Shown here piece by piece: positions 6,111-10,879 of a stretch of DNA of 10,879 nucleotides; position 1 is the first letter of the stretch; each line of letters starts with the position of its first letter. A model generated the notes under the pieces. The model did no database searches, was not told where the DNA came from, and saw nothing but the letters and a program-made list of their open reading frames with translations. Origin of the DNA: UBA583 sp964429995 (GTDB lineage Archaea > Nanobdellota > Nanobdellia > Woesearchaeales > UBA583); the NCBI GenBank assembly GCA_964429995.1, contig CAYSDY010000014.1:1-10879 (forward strand). Direction: 5' to 3'. The translations under genes were made by a program, and so were the position numbers.

Positions 6111-6386
6111 TTATTCTGCTTCTTCTTCACTAGCAGAAGGAGTTGCAAAATCAACTTCTTGAATAACTATTATGTCTCCAAAAGCCTTAAAAAACTTTTG
6201 TGGTATTATAACTCCTTTTGCATCCTTTATTTTACTGGATAAAAGAGATCCAGGCACAGCCTTTATCTTCCAACTCTGTATCTTATTGTCCTTTACTAAG
6301 GCTTCTTCAATTTCCCCAAAAAAATATCCAGAATCAGTAAAGACCTTCATTTCATAAACATCTGAAATCCTTTTAAATCTTGCCAT
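6111..6386 (-). CDS. Small stand-alone PRC-barrel protein
   Basis: The 91-residue product is almost wholly one PRC-barrel domain (about 3-78). It shows the family's strand pattern: ISDVYEMKVFTDSGYFFGEIEEALV, then a turn at KDNKIQSWKIK, and GVIIPQKFFKAFGDIIVI at the end. A short acidic tail (SASEEEAE) follows. PRC barrels mediate protein or RNA contacts: RimM uses one in ribosome maturation, and archaeal single-domain versions include CdpB-type partners of the SepF/FtsZ division machinery. This size and architecture fit the latter group, but a specific role is inference. It lies 63 nt downstream of rad50 on the same strand yet has its own strong TATA box, so it is probably transcribed on its own. 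Confidence 0.8.
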   Translation of the reverse strand: MARFKRISDVYEMKVFTDSGYFFGEIEEALVKDNKIQSWKIKAVPGSLLSSKIKDAKGVIIPQKFFKAFGDIIVIQEVDFATPSASEEEAE

Positions 6387-6407
6387 ATACTATTCAATTT
6401 TTGAGTA

Positions 6408-6415
6408 TTTATAAA
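6408..6415 (-). promoter_or_regulatory. TATA box of the PRC-barrel gene
   Basis: On the minus strand a perfect TTTATAAA begins at 6415, 29 nt upstream of the ATG at 6386, and is preceded by an A-rich stretch. A leaderless transcript is expected. Confidence 0.7.
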
Positions 6416-6449
6416 TTTTTTCCCTTTCCAGTACTTATTTTATGTTTTA

Positions 6450-8996
6450 TTATTGATTAAGAGTTTCTGAAACATGATTAGACTTTGTAATTTTTATTAC
6501 AATATCAGATATTGATTCAATTTTTTCATCATGTGAAACAAGTATTATTTGTTCAGTGTTAAGTTTTCTTAGTATATTACCAAACTTTGAAATTTGATTT
6601 TCTGACAATCCATCTGTTGGTTCATCAAGTATTAATAATGAGAACGAGTTATTCTTAAAATTTTCTTCTATTATTCTTTTAAGTCCCAACCTATAGGCTA
6701 TTGCAAGAGCACTAGTTTCACCTCCTGATAGGTTTTTTATATCTATATCATATCCATTTTGTTCAATAAGCACATCAAATTCATTATCTAATCTTACATC
6801 AATCTCATTATCTTCTATTAACTCTTTAAAGATTTTTTCAAAATTTTCATTAAATTCTATATAGTATTTTGTAAACAATTTTTTTTCAATATCAAAAAAC
6901 AAATTATTAAGCTTTTTATCTATAAAAGATTCTCTTTTTTCAATGTTACAAATTTTTTTAGTATTTTCTAATAAATTATCTGATTGTTTTTTATTTAAAA
7001 GAATATCTTTTTTAACATTTTCAATCTTATTTTCAATATTTACATTAGAAGATACAACTTTAAGCTTGTTCTCATAATTTTTTGCGTATTTTTCATCATA
7101 GTCCTTTTTAAGTATATCATTTTTGTTTTTAAACACATTTATTTCAATTATTTTGTCCTTGATTAGTTTTTTATTATCTATTATCTGTTTATTTTGTTCA
7201 ATTTCTTCTTTTAATCTTATTTTTTCATTCTTAAGATCTATATGTTTTGAATCTGTAAGTTTTTGTTTTTCAATAATAATTTTTATCTCATTTGCCTGTT
7301 TTATAAGTTCAGCATCCTGTTTGATTTTTTCATCATTTTTTGTAATCAAATCTTCTATCTGTTTTTTTTCTTTTTCTAATTCTTTTATGTTATTTTCATA
7401 TATTTGAGTTTTTATCCCAAGGCTTTTTTCATTTAAAGCATTGATTTCATCAAGTTGTGCTTTATAAATATTTTTTATATCATCAAGTTTACTTGTGTTT
7501 TGTATAAGTAAATATTTTAATGTTTCACCTGTTTGAATCTCTTTTTCAATTTTTTCAATGTTATCCTGATTTTTATCATAAAGCTCCTCTAAGCTTTTTA
7601 TTCTTATTTTAGCATTATTTGTATCATCTATCAATTTTGTTTTAATTTTTTCTTTATGTTCTTTATCAATTTTTTGATTACATAATTTACATACATCCAT
7701 AAAGTCAAGTTCTTTTTGTGTTTTTTCAAAACTAATTAGATTTTCATTTAGTATTTCAATTTCAGATTTGATTTTTGCGTTTTCTTCTGAAAATTTTGTT
7801 TTTTTGTTTAAATTCTCTTCAAGTTTTTTTATGTTTTTTTCATCTTTTGATATACTTACTTCAAGATCCTTAATTTTACATTTTGTAAGAACAATGTCAA
7901 TCCGATTTTTCTGTTCATTAATATGTTTTATTGTATTTTGCTCTATAACCAGTTTTTGACTATTATTATTAATTTCATCGTTTATTTTCTTATTTTTTTC
8001 GATTAATGCTTTGTTTTCTAAAATTAAATCATCAGACTTTTTTATCTTATTTTCTATTTCTTTTAATTTTTCATATAAATTTTCATTATTTTGATTCAAT
8101 TTTAATTGTTCTAATTCCTTATTCTCAATATCAATACAGATTAATCTTTGATTAATATCGTATTCTCTTTTTTCCAGTTGTTCTATTTTAGAATTCTCTT
8201 TTTCATATTCTATAAGTTTATTGTTAATTAAATCATTTTGTTTGCCAATTTTGTCAAGAATGCCCTTAATTTTAATAAGGTTTTTATCAGACAATATGAT
8301 TTGCTCTTCTACATGTTTTTTGTTTTTTTCAAGTTTATTAAGTTCTTCTTTTAGTATTTCATCATTCTTTACTAATTCATTCTTATCAGGCATGTTAGAT
8401 TCAATAATTTTCTTTTCAATTTTTATTTCATCTTTGTAGATTTCTAATCCATCTCTTAATAGTTTATATTTATCAATATCTAAAAGTTTTCTAATAAGTT
8501 CAAGTTTATTTTCCTTAGGCGTAAAAAGTATTTCTTTTAGTTGCTGTTGTGGTGTATACACTGTAAATCTGTATAAAAGGTTTTTGTCTTTATTTACAAA
8601 AGATAACGGCATATTCATAAGTTTAAATACATAAGCATTAATTTCTGTTGGTGCAAGTTCTAATAAGTTATTATTATGCATAATATACCCATTAATTTGT
8701 TTTATTAGGTTGTTTTTTGATTTTTCTATATTTCTGCAGATTTCAAAATCATTTTTACTATCAGAAGAATTGCCCACCAAAAGTTTTACAACAGCATTAT
8801 TTGCTCCTTTTCTTAATATTTGGTATCCTTCAATTTCTCCTTTTTTAAATCCAAACAGTGCAAATTCAATTGCCATAAGTATACTTGATTTACCAGATCC
8901 AATATCTCCTGAAAGAAAATTTATGCCACTTAAAAAATCGATTTTTATTTCACTATAAGAACGTACATTTTTTATGTAAATCGATTTTATTATCAT
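6450..8996 (-). CDS. rad50: Rad50-like DNA double-strand break repair ATPase
   Basis: This 848-residue SMC-family ATPase should work with the Mre11 nuclease to tether and process DNA ends. The N-terminal half-domain has the N-motif VRSY, Walker A GDIGSGKSS (30-38) and a Q-loop YTPQQQ (147-152). A long Lys/Glu/Asn/Ile-rich coiled coil runs from about 165 to 700. It is broken almost exactly in the middle by the zinc hook CKLC (436-439), where two molecules would dimerise around a metal ion; the usual hook has CPxC, so the proline is replaced. The C-terminal half has the signature LSGGE (756-760), Walker B LLILDEP (Asp791, Glu792), D-loop and SHD (821-823). All ATPase motifs are present, so the enzyme looks active. 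Mre11, commonly adjacent in archaea, is absent from both sides here. The start at 8996 is fixed by the conserved N-terminal strand. Confidence 0.93.
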   Translation of the reverse strand: MIIKSIYIKNVRSYSEIKIDFLSGINFLSGDIGSGKSSILMAIEFALFGFKKGEIEGYQILRKGANNAVVKLLVGNSSDSKNDFEICRNIEKSKNNLIKQINGYIMHNNNLLELAPTEINAYVFKLMNMPLSFVNKDKNLLYRFTVYTPQQQLKEILFTPKENKLELIRKLLDIDKYKLLRDGLEIYKDEIKIEKKIIESNMPDKNELVKNDEILKEELNKLEKNKKHVEEQIILSDKNLIKIKGILDKIGKQNDLINNKLIEYEKENSKIEQLEKREYDINQRLICIDIENKELEQLKLNQNNENLYEKLKEIENKIKKSDDLILENKALIEKNKKINDEINNNSQKLVIEQNTIKHINEQKNRIDIVLTKCKIKDLEVSISKDEKNIKKLEENLNKKTKFSEENAKIKSEIEILNENLISFEKTQKELDFMDVCKLCNQKIDKEHKEKIKTKLIDDTNNAKIRIKSLEELYDKNQDNIEKIEKEIQTGETLKYLLIQNTSKLDDIKNIYKAQLDEINALNEKSLGIKTQIYENNIKELEKEKKQIEDLITKNDEKIKQDAELIKQANEIKIIIEKQKLTDSKHIDLKNEKIRLKEEIEQNKQIIDNKKLIKDKIIEINVFKNKNDILKKDYDEKYAKNYENKLKVVSSNVNIENKIENVKKDILLNKKQSDNLLENTKKICNIEKRESFIDKKLNNLFFDIEKKLFTKYYIEFNENFEKIFKELIEDNEIDVRLDNEFDVLIEQNGYDIDIKNLSGGETSALAIAYRLGLKRIIEENFKNNSFSLLILDEPTDGLSENQISKFGNILRKLNTEQIILVSHDEKIESISDIVIKITKSNHVSETLNQ

Positions 8997-9017
8997 AATA
9001 ATACAAAAACATTTTCA

Positions 9018-9025
9018 TTAATAAA
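9018..9025 (-). promoter_or_regulatory. TATA box of rad50
   Basis: On the minus strand TTTATTAA begins at 9025, 29 nt before the rad50 ATG, inside the 60-bp gap after the AI-2E family gene. It is a weaker match than TTTATAAA, so modest independent expression or readthrough from upstream are both possible. Confidence 0.5.
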
Positions 9026-9056
9026 CATTTTTAAAATTTTAAAATGAATAAAAAAA

Positions 9057-10109
9057 TCATTCATTTAACGAAGGATATATTTTTATCAATTCCTCATAAG
9101 ATTCCCTTAATATAATCTTATAAACCATATAAATAGGTATTGCAAAAATCATTCCAAAAATTCCAAAGATATTTGAACCAATAATTATGAGTATAAGGCT
9201 TAATAATGGTTCAATTTTTACTTTTCCTGATATCATAAAAGGTATAAGATAAAAGTTATCAACCAATTGTGCTATTATTATTGTAATTAATACTATCATA
9301 AGAACGTTAAAAGAATTAAAATATGCAATTATCATAGGCAATATTGCTCCCATTACTGGTCCAAGATAAGGAACTATGTTTAAAAATCCTGCAATTATAC
9401 CTAAAAAAAACCATCCCTTTATTCCTGCAATATAAAATCCAATACAGCAAATAGTGCCTACTATAAAACTTTCTAATGCTTTTGCTTCAAAATAATCGTT
9501 TAGTTTAGATATTATATCCTTTAAACCCCTTTTAAAGCCATCATGATATTTTTTAGGAATTGATTCTGTTATTGTATCAAAAATCATCACTCTTTTATTG
9601 TAATAAAGATCAAACATTAAAGGAATTATGAGTACACCAACAAACAGAAAATATGACAGTTTAGAAATCATTTCGTATAATTTTGCAAAAAACAGGTTTT
9701 CAAGTTTTGTAAGGCTTTGTTCATCTATAATTTTTTTACCAAAAAACTCTGGTATGTACTCATCAAAATCATCTATTATTTTTTCAGTAAATGTCTGATT
9801 AGAAGGTTTTTGAACAAGTGTTGATATTTGTGCAATTTGCAATGATATTGCATAATATAACAATATAAGTACAGATATTATAAACAATATTCTAACAATA
9901 ATTCTAATACTTCCAGATATTACTAAAAAATCCATAGATTTTTTAAATATTTTGCCTATTTTATGAGTTATCATTATTATTATTGTTCCTATTATAAGTA
10001 TAGATAAAAGATCCTGAAAATAATACGAAACAGCAAATACCAATGTAATTAAGACTGCTATAATAAACATGAATTTCCAAACCATAGGATTGTTTGATAA
10101 TTTTTTCAT
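9057..10109 (-). CDS. AI-2E/PerM-family membrane transporter
   Basis: From the chosen start the protein has 350 residues and about eight hydrophobic segments, the layout of the AI-2E (formerly UPF0118, PerM) family. Two pairs of N-terminal membrane segments precede a soluble charged loop at about 100-145. The family's best-conserved region follows: GWFFLGIIAGFLNIVPYLGP, with the NIVPYLGP motif at 244-251. Then come DNFYLIPFMISGKVKIEPLLSL and GIFGMIFAIPIY. Characterised members export autoinducer-2 in E. coli or act as Na+/H+ antiporters; substrate cannot be read from sequence, and archaeal members are usually unassigned. An upstream in-frame ATG at 10142 adds MFINLFYKFYF, but it lies upstream of the TATA box at 10132-10139, so the ATG at 10109 is preferred. 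Rad50 starts 60 nt downstream without a functional link. Confidence 0.87.
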   Translation of the reverse strand: MKKLSNNPMVWKFMFIIAVLITLVFAVSYYFQDLLSILIIGTIIIMITHKIGKIFKKSMDFLVISGSIRIIVRILFIISVLILLYYAISLQIAQISTLVQKPSNQTFTEKIIDDFDEYIPEFFGKKIIDEQSLTKLENLFFAKLYEMISKLSYFLFVGVLIIPLMFDLYYNKRVMIFDTITESIPKKYHDGFKRGLKDIISKLNDYFEAKALESFIVGTICCIGFYIAGIKGWFFLGIIAGFLNIVPYLGPVMGAILPMIIAYFNSFNVLMIVLITIIIAQLVDNFYLIPFMISGKVKIEPLLSLILIIIGSNIFGIFGMIFAIPIYMVYKIILRESYEELIKIYPSLNE

Positions 10110-10131
10110 AAAATAGAACTTATAAAATAGG

Positions 10132-10139
10132 TTTATAAA
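10132..10139 (-). promoter_or_regulatory. TATA box deciding the AI-2E family gene start
   Basis: On the minus strand a perfect TTTATAAA begins at 10139, 30 nt before the ATG at 10109. It sits just inside the longer ORF's first codons, so it rules against the ATG at 10142. Repeat copy 3 ends 46 nt further upstream. Confidence 0.7.
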
Positions 10140-10184
10140 CATATCGTTTAAAGATTATTCTATCTGTTTTACGATTTTAATATT

Positions 10185-10295
10185 GAGAATTTTAAAAAAC
10201 CCCCAAAATTCTCAGAAGAGTGTTAGCAAAAAACCCTTATAAGCCCGAATTGAACAAGTTCAATTCTAAATCTAGGGGTTTTTCGTAATCCTCTA
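10185..10295 (+). repeat. Structured intergenic repeat, copy 3
   Basis: This 111-bp copy is nearly identical to copy 2 read in reverse. It shows GAGAATTTT (10185-10193) against AAAATTCTC (10205-10213) with an A/C-rich loop, AAAAAACCC (10228-10236), CTTATAAG, the 9-bp palindrome GAATTGAAC-AA-GTTCAATTC (10247-10266) and GGGGTTTTT (10275-10283). Compared with copy 2 it has one extra C and one G-to-A change in the first hairpin plus two other substitutions. It lies 50 nt beyond the stop of the minus-strand gene at 10346-10771, so, as with EF-2 and copy 2, a readthrough transcript of that gene would contain the element in the same sense. Confidence 0.85.
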
Positions 10296-10345
10296 TTATC
10301 AATAAATATAATATAGCTAATATTTTTAAATTTTAAAAAATAAAT

Positions 10346-10771
10346 TTATATGTATTTTTTATGAAAAAATTCAAGAACTGCCTTAGTTTGTTCTATTGCT
10401 CTTTTTCTATAAGATTCAATAATTCCAAACAATCTATCACATTCCTCTGATGAACTAGAATCTATAGATTGATCTAGTTGTTTCATTGCTAAAATATATT
10501 GTCCAACATATCCAATATCACTTGTTTTTGTAAGATCAGTATCAAGTACCTGTGATATTCTGTGTTTTTTGCCCATATCCAAAATAGAGTCTTTATATGA
10601 ATCATCTATAATATCATGATTTAAAAGCCAAAGTGCTTCTTTTGCAAGTTGTGCTTCAAGATTTACATATTTTTGTCTAGATGTTATACAATCAAATAAA
10701 AGTGTTGATTTTTCCAATCCAGATGGATTATTTTCTGATTCTAATACCTTTTCTTCATTCATAAAAACCAT
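10346..10771 (-). CDS. Helical protein of unknown function
   Basis: I do not recognise this 141-residue protein. It lacks a signal peptide or membrane segment and appears mostly alpha-helical: helices are likely at about 18-53, 55-68, 88-104 and 107-138, separated by short polar turns (a Ser-rich SIDSSSSEE at 102-110). It has two cysteines (28 and 111) with no metal-binding pattern. The composition suggests a soluble cytoplasmic helical bundle, perhaps a regulatory or partner protein; no catalytic motif is visible. Three in-frame ATGs exist (10792, 10771, 10762). The TATA box places transcription start near 10773, so 10771 is preferred and 10792 would lie upstream of the message; 10762 (MNEEK) remains possible. 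Repeat copy 3 follows its stop. Confidence 0.65.
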   Translation of the reverse strand: MVFMNEEKVLESENNPSGLEKSTLLFDCITSRQKYVNLEAQLAKEALWLLNHDIIDDSYKDSILDMGKKHRISQVLDTDLTKTSDIGYVGQYILAMKQLDQSIDSSSSEECDRLFGIIESYRKRAIEQTKAVLEFFHKKYI

Positions 10772-10795
10772 TGTACAATAAAACAAATTCATATA

Positions 10796-10803
10796 TTTAT
10801 AAA
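10796..10803 (-). promoter_or_regulatory. TATA box of the unknown helical gene
   Basis: On the minus strand a perfect TTTATAAA begins at 10803, 32 nt before the ATG at 10771. It supports that start over the first ATG at 10792, which is only 11 nt away. Confidence 0.6.
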
Positions 10804-10879
10804 TTTAATCATTATTGAGTAATTATGTGGTTTCCCAAAACTTTTTCGTAATATCTACAATATTGATATTATGAAGTTA

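Noticed and set aside
10841..10863. TTTTTCGTAAT near the right edge resembling the end of the repeat
   Set aside because: Only about 11 bases match the repeat's right end, and the sequence on either side does not follow it. A chance match in AT-rich DNA is just as likely.
10871..10879. ATG AAG TTA at the right edge as the start of a plus-strand gene
   Set aside because: Only three codons are visible and no TATA-like octamer lies about 30 nt upstream, unlike the other genes in the window.

Overview
The window is archaeal and very AT-rich. Archaeal-type elongation factor 2 with a diphthamide-site histidine, a Rad50 ATPase with a zinc hook, a small stand-alone PRC-barrel protein and TATA-box promoters all point that way. 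The AT-rich coding, short intergenic gaps and a mixture of surface proteins rich in Asn/Lys/Ile would fit a DPANN-type archaeon (Woesearchaeota/Pacearchaeota-like), but that placement is inference and was not tested by phylogeny.

Layout. 1-500 is gene-poor: a possible tail of an upstream gene, then a degenerate and interrupted copy of a repeat (copy 1, 72-317), then the promoter of the next gene. 501-2568 (+) holds two surface genes: a lipoprotein with two similar beta-rich domains, and a membrane-anchored LysM protein with a Pro/Thr linker and an acidic Gly/Asn/Asp tail. 2677-5635 (+) holds two translation genes: the FtsJ/RlmE 2'-O-methyltransferase and EF-2. Copy 2 of the repeat (5646-5755) follows the EF-2 stop. 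A tiny thioredoxin-fold protein (5841-6089, +) then converges on a minus-strand block: PRC-barrel protein (6111-6386), Rad50 (6450-8996) and an AI-2E/PerM-family membrane protein (9057-10109). Copy 3 of the repeat (10185-10295) separates that block from a minus-strand helical protein of unknown function (10346-10771).

Two signals run across the window. First, nearly every gene has a TATA-like octamer whose first base lies 29-32 nt upstream of the chosen ATG, so most mRNAs are probably leaderless and each gene appears to have its own promoter; this also fixes several start codons. Second, a structured intergenic element of about 110 bp occurs three times. It has two perfect hairpins and complementary AAAAACCC/GGGTTTTT segments that can pair in alternative ways. 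Copies 2 and 3 differ at only about four positions; copy 1 is diverged and carries about 137 bp of extra, strongly self-complementary sequence. This element is the best candidate for something undescribed here.

The genes do not form one obvious pathway: translation, DNA repair, cell surface and transport functions lie side by side, which is usual in compact archaeal genomes. No tRNA, rRNA, CRISPR array, transposase or integrase gene was seen.
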